Assembly: GCA_001510575.1 (NCBI GenBank)
Contig: LNGK01000007.1
Coordinates: 1,854,151 to 1,918,150, forward strand
Reading direction: 5' to 3'
DNA from: Knoxdaviesia capensis
Lineage: Eukaryota > Ascomycota > Sordariomycetes > Microascales > Gondwanamycetaceae
DNA length: 64,000 bases
Of the stretch, positions 44,692-57,125 are shown piece by piece. The translations under genes and the position numbers were made by a program. The stretch's first letter is position 1. Each line of letters opens with the position of its first letter. A model generated the notes under the pieces. It was not told the DNA's origin. It made no database searches and saw nothing but the letters and a program-made list of their open reading frames with translations.

Positions 44692-47116
44692 AGTAGCCAC
44701 ACCAAGGCCAAACACACCGTGGACGCGCACTGAAACTCACACATCACTGGCAAGAGATTCAGGCCACTTGTGCGGTCTTGAACGGTGTGCTAGACCTCTT
44801 CGCTGCTGAGCCCGTCGTTTCCCCGGACTTCTCGTCCACCCGAGTATGAGCAGTAGTGGTGGTTTTCAGCACGTTCCAGGGTTGTTCGGTTCCCTGACTA
44901 TGCCTTCTTGGGAAGCACCTGGCTGGGAAGAGCATCTCGATGGCTTCAAAAAACACTGAGTGGCTGCCGATCTCACTCGCCGTGATACTTCGTTTGCTGT
45001 AACCATTCCAAACACGCCCGTACGTCGAGTACTCGTAGTCAGCTCTGCCAACTGCTGCCACTGCCAAACACCTGCCAGCCAACCTCACAGATAACGAGAA
45101 CTTTCTGAGGACGTCGTAAAAAGGAAAGACCGATGTTTACGAGCCCTGTGTGGCAACACCTGGAATTTTCCCACCCGAACAAAAGAAAAAAAGGCACGAA
45201 AAACCTCTCGCACTGTCTGCGGTTTAAAAGTGGAGCCCAACCCCGATAAACACACCCCCCCTCCCCCTCTCTCCCCTTTCTTTGCTTCCCGGCCTACACG
45301 CATAACTTTGCTGCAAAAAGGTGCAGTGTTCCTGGTCTAGAAAAAAAAAAGTTGGGTCCCCGAGCTTAGAGAAACACGACCAGAACAAAAACCCCGTTTA
45401 ACGACAGCGTGTTGTTTGAGACTGAGCGGACAGAAGAAAACACCGCCTAGGGCAGGAGCTTTTCAGTGGTTCTAGTACCTGTGCTTTCCTTGAACGTGCT
45501 GTTGTGATTACATATGTTTGTGTACAGTACAGTACTTGCTTCCTCATAACACAATGCCTTTGAGTAACGCGTCGTCGGGAGCACACTTCGCGTGCCGAAC
45601 ATCAACAACTACATCCCGAGAATACGGCTCTTACAACCACACATCGGTTATGCTGCATGGAAGTCTGGCTATATAGCACATCCACCACTGAACCGGCGGC
45701 TGAGCCCAGCTGGGAACTTTCAGGGCTGTTACAGCCTGCCAGCTTCAGAAGCCATCCGCTGGCCAATTTCTCTTGGTTGGTGCCACACCTGGTAGTGCAG
45801 CCCATTTTGGAGGCCGAGAGAGATGGAGACAGACAGACGACCCCAAAGGACTACAGTAAGCCGGAAAGCAGGTTAGGCATAGCCCGTAATACAAGCCTCG
45901 TGTTCTAATATTGTCTTTGTGGAGTGTGAGAGGTACCCGGTAGCTGTGAATTAAGTGGACTGTGTACCTTTAACGATGTATTCATAGAGGCCTGCACAGC
46001 CAACAACCGGGGGCCCACCGCGTTTAAAAGGAAAGAAAAAAAGAAAAAAAAGAAGAAAAAAAAGAGAGAGGCAAAAGGGGGTCACCACACCTCAATGCAT
46101 TTTTTCTGGCCCTTTTTCCCTGCCACCCACCCGTTTACCCATGTCGTCCTTTTTTTCAGGCACGCTCTCGTTTTCTGGGAGATCAAAAGAAGAAAGAGCA
46201 CTGAGTGATCAGCTCCTTCCCATCCCGTCCTTCCTGCACCTGCTGTTCAGCGCCCTCCACTGCTCCTTCCCACTGTTCTCTTCTCGCTCCTGCCTGTAAT
46301 TTTCCCCAGCATACCGGAATGTGACTTGATTCTGTTACATTTCCCTAGCTAAAAGTCCTCTCTCCCCAATCAACCCAGCCTAGAGGTACCTGCACTTGAC
46401 TATTCCACCACAGACAACTCGCCTTTCCATTCCTCTCTCACCACCCGATCTTCCATCTCACTCTTTTTTTTCCCCTTCCATCCTCGCTTCCTCTTTTCTC
46501 TCTCCTCCTCTTCCTCCTCTCCCATCTCCTGTTTCTTCTCTTTTGGTGTTCATCTCCAACCCTGTTGGTGATTGTCATATATTATTTTCCTTCTACGACA
46601 ATTCCAACGCCTCACGACGCTCGCTACTAACTGTCTTTTTTTCCCTTTTTTTTTTTTTCCCTGCATTTTTTTCTTTGCCTGTCCCGGGCTTCTTCTCTTC
46701 TTGGATATTCGTCTCTATCTTCTCTCTAATATATTCTTTTTTTTTCTTGGATACACTCGTTCCTGTTATATCGCCTTGCCTATTCAATTGGGTTGAATAT
46801 CTTCTCTCATAATATCGCGTTGTCTCGTCTTAATCGCCACGATTCCGCGTTTGCCAGCGGTTTTCCTAATTTCTTTGCGTCCGTAATCTTGACAACCCTC
46901 GCCTGATCGAAACTGTCGATAATCTCCTTCTCGTCAATCGTTTTGCGCTTCAGAGAAAGCCGGCCTGAAAACCCCACCGAATTGTGGTAGTAGATCCGAG
47001 TCTGTCCTCCAAATTCCGCGAGTCATAGTGCCGAGTGTGAACCCGACCGAGAATCGAGAGAGACAGACACCTCCCACCCCGGGACCAACGCTTCTCTCTC
47101 CGCCTGGACCGGCATC

Positions 47117-50100
47117 ATGAGTCTCCCGCCGCTCTCCACCGGCGGCGGCGGCCTCGGTTCGCAGAACCAGGCTTCGCTGCCGTCCCTTCCGTCCCATCTC
47201 CAGTCTGACACCCAGTTGACTGCCCACCTTGCCAGCCGTTTCCATGCTGGACTCCCCACCGCCAAGCTGTCCTCCCACGCTCTGATTGCCCTCAACACCT
47301 ACACTTCGTCCACAAAGGGTGTCGATGGCGGCCGGGAAGGCAGTGCTATGGCTGGCGCCGACGATGTTGCTGACCGTGCTTGGATTCGCCTTGGTCACCG
47401 TTCCGAGAACCAGGCTATCCTGTTTCTGTACGTTTGTTGCACCTGGGTCCTCCTCCCTTGGGCCGTGTTGCCCCAAATGTTGTTTGTGTATCGGCTAACT
47501 TTATTTTCTGTAGTGGTGAATCCGGCTCTGGCAAGTCGACCGTCCGCAATCACTTGCTCACTTCCATCCTGAACAAGTCTTCCACCCCTCTGTCCACCAA
47601 AGTCTCTCTTGCCGCCTACATTTTCGACACCCTGACCACCACCAAGACGGCAACCACTCCCACTGCCTCCAAGGCCGGTCTGTTCTACGAGCTTCAGTAT
47701 GACACTGCTACCACCACAAACCCCGTGCTCATTGGTGGCAAGCTTCTCGACCACCGATTGGAGCGTAGCAGAATCGCCGATGTCCCCACTGGCGAACGCA
47801 ACTTCCACATCTTGTACTACCTGTTGGCGGGTACCACCGCTGCCGAGAAGGCCCATCTGGGTCTGGATACCCCCGCCGGTTCTCCCAGCCGATGGCGCTA
47901 TCTTGGCCACCCTACCCAACTCAAGGTTGGTATCAATGACGCTGAGGGCTTCACCATCTTCAAGAACGCCCTGAAGAAGCTGGAATTCCCCAAGAACGAG
48001 ATTGCCGAAATTTGCCAGCTTTTGGCTGCCATCCTCCACATTGGCCAGCTCGAGTTCGAGACGACTTCGAGCACCGCCGTTGGTGGCGATGATAGCGGCG
48101 GCTTCTCTCACGAGGGTGCCACCACCATCACTGCCGTCAAGAACCGTGATGTTCTCGGAATAGTAGCTGCCTTCCTGGGTGTCAATGCCTCGGATCTTCA
48201 GGACACCCTGGGCTACAAGACCAAGATGCTCCACCGTGAACGTGTTACCGTCATGCTGGACCCTGCTGGTGCCCGCGCCCACGCCAACGAGCTTGCTCGC
48301 ACGCTGTATTCTCTCCTCGTTGCCTATATCATCGAGAGCATCAACCAGAAGCTGTGTGCACCCGAGGATACTATTGCCAACACCATTTCCATCATCGACT
48401 TCCCCGGTTTCGCCCAGCAGTCGTCGACCAAGTCTTCCCTCGACCAGTTGCTCAACAACGCGGCTACCGAGTCTCTCTACAATGTGACCCTGCAAAACTT
48501 CTTCGACCGCAAGGCCGATATGCTTGAGTCTGAGGAGGTTACCGTTCCCGCCACCAGCTACTTCGACAACTCTGATGCCGTCCGTGGACTGCTCAAGTCT
48601 GGCAACGGTCTTCTCAGCATCCTCGACGACCAGACCCGCCGCAACCGGACGGACGTCCAGTTCCTCGAGAGTCTGCGCAAGCGCTTCGAGGGAAAGAACC
48701 CCGCCATTCACGTTGGTTCCTCCACCGCCAAGCTTCCCGGCAGCAACTTTCTCTCGGAGAACACCGCTGCAACCTTCACCGTGAAGCACTTTGCCGGTGA
48801 GGTTGAGTATCCTGTCAAGGGCCTGATCGAGGAGAACGGCGAGGTCATCTCCGGCGATCTCCTCAACATGATCAACTCTACTCGCAGTGACTTCGTTGCC
48901 CGCCTCTTTGGCCAAGATGCTCTCCAAACCATCTCCCACCCCCAGGAAAAGTCGACCGTCATGCAGGCTACCATCAGCTCTAAGCCGACTCGTGCTCCCA
49001 GTGTCATGTCGCGCAAGACCACTCGTGCCGCCAAGGCTCGCGCTGCCGTCGAGAAGCGCTTGGCTCAGGAGGATATCGTGGAAATCGCCGGCGAGACCCC
49101 GGAGCGGAGAAATATCAAGCCCACGTCCGAGCAGGGGGCCTCGGGCCAGTTCCTGGCTGCTCTCGACAATGTCATCAAGTCGGTGACCGATATTGGTACC
49201 AATTCCTACTTCGTGTTCTGCCTCAAGCCGAACGACCGTCGCATCGCCAACCAGTTTGACAGCAAATGCGTGCGCATGCAGCTGCAGACGTTTGGCATTG
49301 CTGAAATCAGCCAGCGCCTCCGGTCGGCTGACTTCAGCTTGTTCATTCCCTTTGGCGAGTTCCTTGGCCTTGCGGACTCGGAGACTATGCTGATTGGAAG
49401 CGAGAAGGAAAGAGTCGAGTTCATCATCGAGGACAAGCGCTGGCCCAACAACGAGGTCCGTATTGGTGCCACTGGCGTGTTCCTCAGCGAGCGTTGCTGG
49501 ATGGAGGTTGCCCAGCTTGCTGAAGCTGGCTCTGCTTCCGGACGCTATCCCTCGGAAGTGGGCTCCGGCATTGGCCGACTTGACACTCCGTTTGCCGCAT
49601 CTAAGGAGAGACTGTTGTCTAACAACGGTACTCCTATGACTTACGGCGAGAAGGGTCGTGGCGGCTATTTCAGCGGTGATGATTCCCGCTCCGAAGCTGG
49701 CGGCTCCCAGTATGGTGGTGGTGACATGTTCCAGAATCTGGACACCCGTGCCCAAATGGCAGAGAAGAGCAACGAGAAGAAGATGGTTGAGGTGGAGGAG
49801 TATCGTGACAGTCCTAGCCGCAAGCGGTGGATGTTCCTGGTGTATCTTCTGACCTGGTTCGTTCCCGATTTCTTGATCCGCTGGATTGGCCGCCAGCCTC
49901 GCAAGGATGTGCGTATTGCCTGGCGGGAGAAGCTAGCGATTAATATTCTGATCTGGTTCTTCTGCTTGGTTGCCGCCTTCTTCATTATTCTCCTCCCCCG
50001 GTTGATTTGCCCGAAGCAGTTTGTTTTCAGCTCATCCGAACTGTCGTCGTTCAACGGCCAGGACGGTGCCAAGTCGTACGTGTCTGTTCGCGGCTATGTC

Positions 50101-52874
50101 TTCGATCTCGACGAGTTCCTTCCTCGCCACTACCCGTTCAAGCTTATCGACGACAAGAAGATCAAGGCTTATGCCGGTATGGATGTCAGCACCTTGTTCC
50201 CCATTCAGGTGTCTGCCCTCTGCCGTGGCAAGAACGGTGTAGTTGACGAGCACGTTACTCTTGGATACCGCCGCGAGAACATCACTGGCTCGCCCACCGT
50301 CGCTCAACAGAACGACATCAACGCCGAGTACCACGATTTCCGGTCCTTCACCAACGACAGCCGGCCTGATTGGTACTACGAGCAGCTCACCATGCTCCGG
50401 TCCAACTTCCACAAGGGTGCCGTCGGATACTCGCCCGAGTATATCAAGACGCTTGCGGAGAAGGGCCAGAACGTTGCCTACATTGGGAACCGCGTGTACG
50501 ACATGACCGAGTACGTCAAGGGCAGAGTGACTCTTCAGGCCAAGGATGGGGAGAGTGCTCCGAACGATATCAGCCTGACCCAGTTCATGGATGATAGTGT
50601 CATCAGCCTGTTCACCACCACTTCGGGAACCGACATCACGAAGAACTTTGAAGCCCTTAAGATGAGCGACGATCTCCGACGCAACATGAAGACCTGTCTC
50701 AACAACATCTTCTACGTCGGCCAGCTCGATACCAGACGGTCGGTGCGGTGCCAGTTTGCCGAGTACCTTGTGCTTGCCATCTCCATCGTGCTGTGCAGTA
50801 TCATTGCCTTCAAGTTCTTCGCTGCCTTGCAGTTTGGTACCAAGAACATGCCTGAGGATCTCGACAAGTTCATCATGTGCCAGATCCCGGCCTATACCGA
50901 GGACGAGGACTCTCTGCGCCGTGCCATCGATTCGGCCGCCAAGATGCACTATGATGATAAGCGCAAGCTCCTTGTTGTTATTTGCGATGGTATGATTGTT
51001 GGACAGGGCAACGACCGCCCCACCCCCCGCATCGTGCTTGACATTCTTGGTGTCTCGGAGGCCGTCGATCCGGAGCCGCTCAGCTTTGAATCTCTGGGTG
51101 AGGGTCTTAAGCAGCATAACATGGGTAAGGTCTACTCGGGTCTATATGAAGTCCACGGCCACATCGTTCCTTTCATGGTTATCGTCAAGGTCGGTAAACC
51201 GTCCGAGGTGTCCCGCCCGGGTAACCGCGGTAAGCGTGACTCGCAGATGATCCTCATGCGTTTCCTCAACCGTGTTCACTACAACCTTGCCATGAGCCCT
51301 CTTGAGCTTGAAATGTTCCACCAGATCCGCAACATTATTGGAGTCAACCCGACCTTCTACGAGTTCATGCTGCAGATCGATGCCGATACCGAGGTTGCTA
51401 GCGATTCGGCTACTCGCATGGTGTCCGCGTTCCTGGACGATACCCGCCTGATTGCTGTGTGTGGTGAAACGGCCCTGACCAACGCCAAGTCCTCGTTCAT
51501 CACGATGATCCAGGTGTACGAGTACTACATTTCGCACAATCTGTCCAAGGCCTTCGAGAGTTTGTTCGGCAGTGTTACTTGCTTGCCCGGCTGTTTCTCG
51601 ATGTACCGCATCCGTGCTGCCGAGACCGGAAAGCCCCTGTTCATCAGCCGCGAGATTGTTGAGGGTTACGCCACTATTCGTGTTGATACGCTCCACATGA
51701 AGAACCTCTTGCATCTTGGTGAAGATCGTTACCTGACTACGCTTCTGCTGAAGTACCACTCCAAGTATAAGACCAAGTACATCTTCGACGCCCACGCTTG
51801 GACTATTGCTCCGGACTCCTGGACTGTGTTCCTCTCTCAGCGTCGTCGCTGGATCAACTCGACCGTGCACAACCTGATGGAACTTATCCCGATGAACCAG
51901 CTTTGCGGATTCTGCTGCTTCTCTATGCGTTTCATTGTGTTCATCGACCTGATCAGCACGGTTGTGCAGCCCGTCACGGTTGCGTACATTGTGTACCTGA
52001 TTGTGCTTGTGGTGCAGAACTCCACCGTCGTGCCGATGACTGCCTTCATTCTCTTGGGAGCCATCTACGGTTTACAAGCTATCATCTTCATCCTGCGCCG
52101 CAAGTGGGAGATGATTGGTTGGATGGTTCTCTATATCCTAGCCATTCCCGTGTTCTCGTTCGGTCTGCCGCTGTATGCCTTCTGGCACATGGACGACTTC
52201 AACTGGGGTAACACTCGTGTGGTTGCTGGCGAGAGAGGCAAGAAGATCGTGGTGTCGGACGAGGGCAAGTTTGACCCTGATTCGATCCCGCGCAAGAAGT
52301 GGGAGGAGTACCAGGCCGAGCTGTGGGAGTCCCAGACCGTGCGTGATGATGCGCGCTCGGAGGTGTCTGGCTTCAGCTACGCCACTAAGGCTGCCGGTGC
52401 CGTGTCGGAGTATGGTGGTCTCGGCCACGTGGCTCTGGCCGGCTACCACAGCCGCCCCGGCTCGGTTGCCGGCTTTGGCGCGCCCGCCATGGCCACTATG
52501 CCGTACGACCAGCGCAACATGTCGCGTATGTCTCTGGCGGCTTCGGACATGGGCGGTGCCAACCGTGCCAGCCAGTTCGGAGGGTCGCAGTTCTTCTCGC
52601 CCGAGGACATGGTTGGCCTGCCCAGCAACGATGCGCTGTTGGCCGAGATTCGCGAGATTCTCCGCACGGCGGATCTGATGACGGTCACCAAGAAGGGCGT
52701 CAAGCAGGAGCTTGAGCGCCGCTTTGGCGTGCCTCTGGATGCTAAGAAGCCGTATATCCACAGTGGTAAGTGTTCGATATGCTCTTTCTCCTATGATTTG
52801 ATTCCGTGGCCGCATATACTGACAGCTATTTCTTCCATCTAGCTACCGAGGCTCTCCTGTCAGGACAGCTGTAA
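47117..52874 (+). CDS. Chitin synthase, class V, with myosin motor-like domain
   Basis: Large CsmA-type chitin synthase in which a myosin-head-like domain is fused to a membrane glycosyltransferase; it supports tip growth, wall strength and, in pathogens, virulence. Exons 47117-47427, 47514-52765 and 52843-52874 give 1864 residues. The motor domain keeps a P-loop, GESGSGKST at 105-113, right after the first junction (CT|T Leu), and a switch II-like IIDFPGFAQQ. Spans are near 876-896 and 912-936, and a cytochrome-b5-like segment is near 957. The catalytic region has a span at about 1188, VICDGMIVGQGNDRPTPR, EDRYL at 1507-1511 and QRRRW at 1546-1550. A cluster of C-terminal spans, WGNTR and a DEK-type domain near 1807-1850 follow. 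The last exon adds only ATEALLSGQL. Codon choice is more relaxed (many T-ending codons) than in the neighbouring GC-ending genes. Confidence 0.96.
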
Positions 52875-53708
52875 ACTGGCAACTAAGCCCCCTCCCCTAT
52901 CTTCATTTCGGTTTACCGAATCTGTTCATATATCTTCGCATATACACTTGATATAATCTGATGCCCACCAAACCACCACCAATCCTCATCCTTACAACAT
53001 CTTGCCATGATGTATTAGACCTCCTGAGGTCACTCTCCATTTTCTTTCTTAATTATGTTCAAATGATGTCAATAGGCAAAGCAAAAACGGGATCTCCTTT
53101 CTGTACTTATCTTTTGTTTGTGTTATTCCTTGTTTCTTGTCCTCTTTCAGTCTCTCTAGTCTTGGGTTATAGGTTTTTGCTTCCTTACTTGCTGTCCTCT
53201 CTCTCTTTTCCTTTTTTACTTTTGTTCTTTTGCTCCTAGAAACATTTTATCTTGCTAAGCTTGTGTTTACATTGTCTTCTCCTGTTTTTGGATTTCTATT
53301 TTTTTTGAACCCTGATCTTTCGAGTGTTTAGTATTTTTGAGCTCTTGGAGATTCTGGATGCCTTGGGATATCTCCTTGCTCTTTGTTGTTCTTGTTATAG
53401 CATATAGCAATCGTGCAGAAGCATTTCATTTCTTAATCTTTAGACCCTGGCTGCTTCTTTGCACCTGTCTCTTGTTGTTACTGTTAATATGTCAGACTGA
53501 TGAAGGTTGTATATAGTAAGGGTTGTGTTAGGGTTACAATGGCAGAAAAAGGCGGTCAATAAATACCCCTCCACACCGACCTGGACTTGCACCTTCGAAA
53601 AAAATAACGGCCACTATAAAATCTTCCCCAATCTGAACGTTAACTTTTCATAACTACAAAGATGCCTGCAACAACAATTAGATCGTGTTTCTTTGAGATT
53701 TGCACAAC
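52875..53708. other. Intergenic region between class V chitin synthase and TYW1
   Basis: T-rich 3' untranslated-type sequence to about 53480, then a TTAGGGTT element at 53528-53535 upstream of TYW1. No gene recognised. Confidence 0.6.
53528..53535 (+). promoter_or_regulatory. Telobox-like element upstream of TYW1
   Basis: TTAGGGTT about 175 bases before the proposed start codon, with a near-copy (TAAGGGTT) twelve bases upstream. Same word as at SEH1 and BMS1. Confidence 0.4.
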
Positions 53709-54009
53709 ATGAGCAGTTCAAAGTGGCCGTTGCCAGATTCATCTGGCAGTTATGGCATTAACAGTGAGTTTTTCCTCATTTTGTTTCCGTTATAATATCT
53801 GTGCTCCACCCAATCACAAGCTTACAAAGGTGGATGACCAGCGTTGTTGGATCTATGGCACGAGTACCGCAATGTCGTTTTGGCAGTGGCGGCTGTTGCG
53901 CTGATGCTGCTGCGGGTGTATCTGTATCAGTCGGAAGTGCGGGAGGGACTGGTGGCGATTCCGGAGTTGTACACGGAGGAGAAGAAGTCGGCGGGCCTCG
54001 AGAAGACGG

Positions 54010-54049
<40 letters not shown>

Positions 54050-56315
54050 CGCAGCGCCCCCTGCTCCTGAGACGGCGAAGGCGCCCGTGGGTACGAGTTC
54101 GGCGGTGTCGATTCCGTCGAGCGAATCTGACGATGGCGCGGATGTTGCGAAGACCTCCTCAGGCGTGCCTAAGGGCCCGCGGCGCATCAAGGGTGGTCTT
54201 GTCAAGCGGCGCGGGTCTCCCGGGTCGAAGGTGGACCGGGAGAGCTCCGAGCGGGCAGCGGCAGCGGCAAAGGCGCACGGCGGGGATGCCCGGAAGATCC
54301 AGGTCCAGGTGTTCTTCTCGTCGATCACCACCAACACCGAGCGCATTGCCGGCGAGTTCCTGGAGACGCTGGCGACCCACCTGAAGAACCTGGCGCCGCT
54401 GGACAACTGCAGCTTCCTCGAGCCGGCACTGTACGATCTCGCGCAGATCGAGTTCGACGACTACTTCATCTCGCCGCCCCCTGTTGCCGAGGACGTGTAC
54501 CAGCTCTACTTGATCCTGCTGCCCAGCTACAACATCGACACCATCAACGACGCCTTCCTGCAGCACCTCCAGGAGACACACTACGACTTCCGCATCGACA
54601 CGGCGCCGCTGGCACGCTTGCTCGGGTACTCGGTGTTCGGGTTCGGCGACCGCGAGGGGTGGCCGTCGGAGAACGACGGGTTCTGCTTCCAAGCGAAGGA
54701 GCTGGATAAGCGGATGGCGTCGCTCACGGGCCGCAAACGCGCGTACCCGGTTGGCATGGGCGACACCAAGACCGATTACAAGCACCGGCTGGCGGAGTGG
54801 ACCAACGGTGTCGTTGAGGTGCTGGAACAGCTGGCGATTACGGGCAGCTTGGGCGAGGGACTCCCCGGGAGTGGAAACGCCGAGGAGAGTGATGTGGAGG
54901 ATGTGTCGGAGCCGGAAGATGCGGACGATGACGAGAACGCTGTGGCGGTGGCTGCGGATGGCTCGGTGCCGCTGAAGTCGAAGAAGAAGAAGGCCAATGG
55001 CGGCGCCCGCGATCTGGAGGATGTGGAGGACCTGGGCCGCATGATCCGGTCTACACAGGATGATCGTCAAAGTGCCGGAGCTGCTCCGCTCGCTGTTGAC
55101 TTTACAACATTCGGAAAGCCGGGTGCGGCGGCGAAAGGCCCTGCCCAGACTGTCAAGGAGATGGTGCCCAAGAACTCGCCCACCTATGCCTCGCTCACCA
55201 AACAGGGGTACACCATTATTGGCTCGCACTCGGGCGTCAAGATCTGCCGCTGGACCAAGTCGGCGCTGCGCGGCCGCGGCTCGTGCTACAAGTACTCGTT
55301 CTACGGCATCAACTCGCACCAGTGCATGGAATCGACGCCGTCGCTCTCGTGCTCGAACAAGTGCGTGTTCTGCTGGCGCCACGGCACCAACCCGGTCGGC
55401 ACAACGTGGCGGTGGGTGGTCGACCCGCCGGACCTGATCTTCAACGGCGTCAAGGCAAGCCACTACCAGAAGATCAAGGTGCTGCGCGGCATGGCGGGCG
55501 TGCGGGCGGAGCGGTACGCCGAGGCGCTGCAGATCCGGCACTGCGCGCTGTCGCTGGTCGGCGAGCCGATCTTCTACCCGCACATCAACGAGTTCCTGGC
55601 GCTGCTGCACGGCGAGCGCATCTCGTCGTTCCTGGTGTGCAACGCGCAGCACCCGGAGCAGCTGGCGGCGCTGAAGGCGGTGACGCAGCTGTACGTGTCG
55701 ATCGACGCGTCGAACCGCGAGTCGCTGCGGCGCATCGACCGGCCGCTGCACCGCGACTTCTGGGAGCGCTTCCAGCGCTGCCTGGACATCCTGCGCGAAA
55801 AGCGCTTCCACCACCGCACCGTCTTCCGGCTGACGCTCGTCAAGGGGTTCAACGTCGAGGACGAGGTGGCCGGCTACGCCGACCTGATTGCGCGCGCGCT
55901 GCCGTGCTTCGTCGAGATCAAGGGCGTCACCTACTGCGGCACCGCCACGTCGGCGAACGCCGGCCTGCGCATGGACAACGTGCCGTTCTACTGGGAGGTG
56001 TGCGACTTTGTGCGCGCGCTCGATGCGCGGCTGCGCGAGCGCGGCCTGGACTACGGCATCGCCGCCGAGCACGCCCACTCGTGCTGCGTGCTCGTCGCCA
56101 GCGGCCGCTTCCGCGTCAACGGCAAGTGGCACACGCGCATCGACTACACGCGCTTCTTCGAGCTGCTCGAGGAGCGCGGGGTTGACGGCGAGTGGACGCC
56201 CGAGGAGTACATGGGGCCCGAGACCCCCGAGTGGGCCACCTGGGGCAACGGCGGGTTTGATCCGCGGGATGCCCGGGTGGATCGGAAGGGCCGGCCGTTG
56301 ACGGATGGGCGGTGA
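53709..56315 (+). CDS. TYW1: tRNA wybutosine-synthesising radical-SAM protein Tyw1
   Basis: Makes the tricyclic 4-demethylwyosine from 1-methylguanosine at position 37 of tRNA-Phe, using SAM, pyruvate and an iron-sulphur cluster. Exons 53709-53763 and 53842-56315 give 842 residues. The main reading frame is closed by TGA at 53835 and has no early ATG, so the first exon (ATGAGCAGT..., donor GTGAGT) is needed; joining A|CG keeps frame and produces a membrane anchor at about residues 30-46. Then follow a low-complexity Thr-rich segment (ACG repeat 54011-54049), a flavodoxin-like domain (IQVQVFFSSITTNTERIAGE, FGFGDREGWPSE), an acidic linker, the radical-SAM core with C522-S-N-K-C526-V-F-C529, and the Tyw1 C-terminal region (EIKGVTYCGTATSAN, EHAHSCCVLVAS). 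A GTATGT-free but canonical GT-AG intron of 78 bases is inferred by hand. Confidence 0.92.
54011..54049 (+). repeat. (ACG)n repeat coding poly-Thr in Tyw1
   Basis: About ten Thr codons in a row in the linker after the membrane anchor, preceded by ACGGCG units. Confidence 0.8.
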
Positions 56316-57125
56316 GCATGGGGGGGTGTCTCTTTTTTTTTGGCGTTATCGTGGCTTTGGCTATATTTCTTAGGGTGGACGGAAGAGGGGGGATTCTGTT
56401 AACATTTTCAACATCAATGTCTGTATATTTCCAGACAAAAAAAAAACAGCCTTCGTTCTAGAACACAATACAACAACCAGGTGATCCAACGGAAAACATG
56501 TGAAGGCTTGAAAACACACAGAAACAAGAAGTTAAAGGAAATCTTTGGTTTTTATGAAAAATGATGGTACAAATGGATCTTTCTACATGTATGGTTTTCT
56601 TGGTTCCCGTCGTTTGCTTCTTCTTCTTCCTCAGCTTGACAGCCCGCTCCCGTCGTCTATCTTCCGCAAATCCAGTTACATGACACAAAACACGCACACA
56701 TATATATTCAAATACTATACACTTGGCAAGGCTTCTCTCTCCCTCCCCAAGAAAAGAAAAACAACCAGAACAACAACAGAGAAGGAGAGAAAAAAAAAGG
56801 GGGGGAAATAAAACAGAAAATACAGCCTTGCCACCGCTTCAGCACACCTGGAGCTAATCGGGAGGAGGGGAGAGAAGAAGAAAATGACAGGGCAAAAAAA
56901 GGGAGAGGGAGAGAGAACTGGGTGGATGGGGGGAAATTCATTACAAGAGGAATTAAACGGCGAGGAGAAAGAGGAGGGAGTGTTTCTGGGCGGGTGTGAC
57001 TGCGGGTTTTTATTCTTTGTTCGAGTCGCACAGGTGTGCATGTAAACGCTCGGCGACAGAGACAGAGAAAGGACGGGATTCCTGCACGTGAGTGTATATC
57101 ATTCAGCCCGTGTTGGCCGGTCCGT
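56316..57125. other. Convergent intergenic region between TYW1 and TOM20
   Basis: Two 3' ends face each other. Purine-rich on the plus strand from 56740 to 56990. No gene recognised. Confidence 0.6.

Larger units (their letters stand above)
38982..47116. other. 8.1 kb region between the divergent class VII and class V chitin synthases
   Basis: No recognisable gene. The class VII side (to about 39600) is pyrimidine-rich when read on the minus strand, and the class V side (about 46180-46800) is pyrimidine-rich on the plus strand; these are probable leaders and promoters. In between are a GAGAGT array at about 41022-41046, a 22-base repeat shared with 3164, GTACAGTAC-type elements at 44678-44691 and 45522-45535, and a related TACAG..CTGTACAG word near 40518-40532. 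The longest open frames have no family resemblance. A long non-coding transcript is possible but cannot be shown. Confidence 0.6.

Noticed and set aside
38982..47116. Decayed transposon filling the chitin synthase spacer
   Set aside because: No terminal repeats, transposase or reverse-transcriptase-like segment, or AT-rich mutation pattern was seen.
47395..49755. 786-residue open frame antisense to the class V chitin synthase
   Set aside because: Shadow of the real gene; it crosses the motor-domain coding region and shows no family motif.
54159..56132. 657-residue open frame antisense to TYW1
   Set aside because: Antisense shadow; the plus strand carries the radical-SAM cysteines and a full family match.
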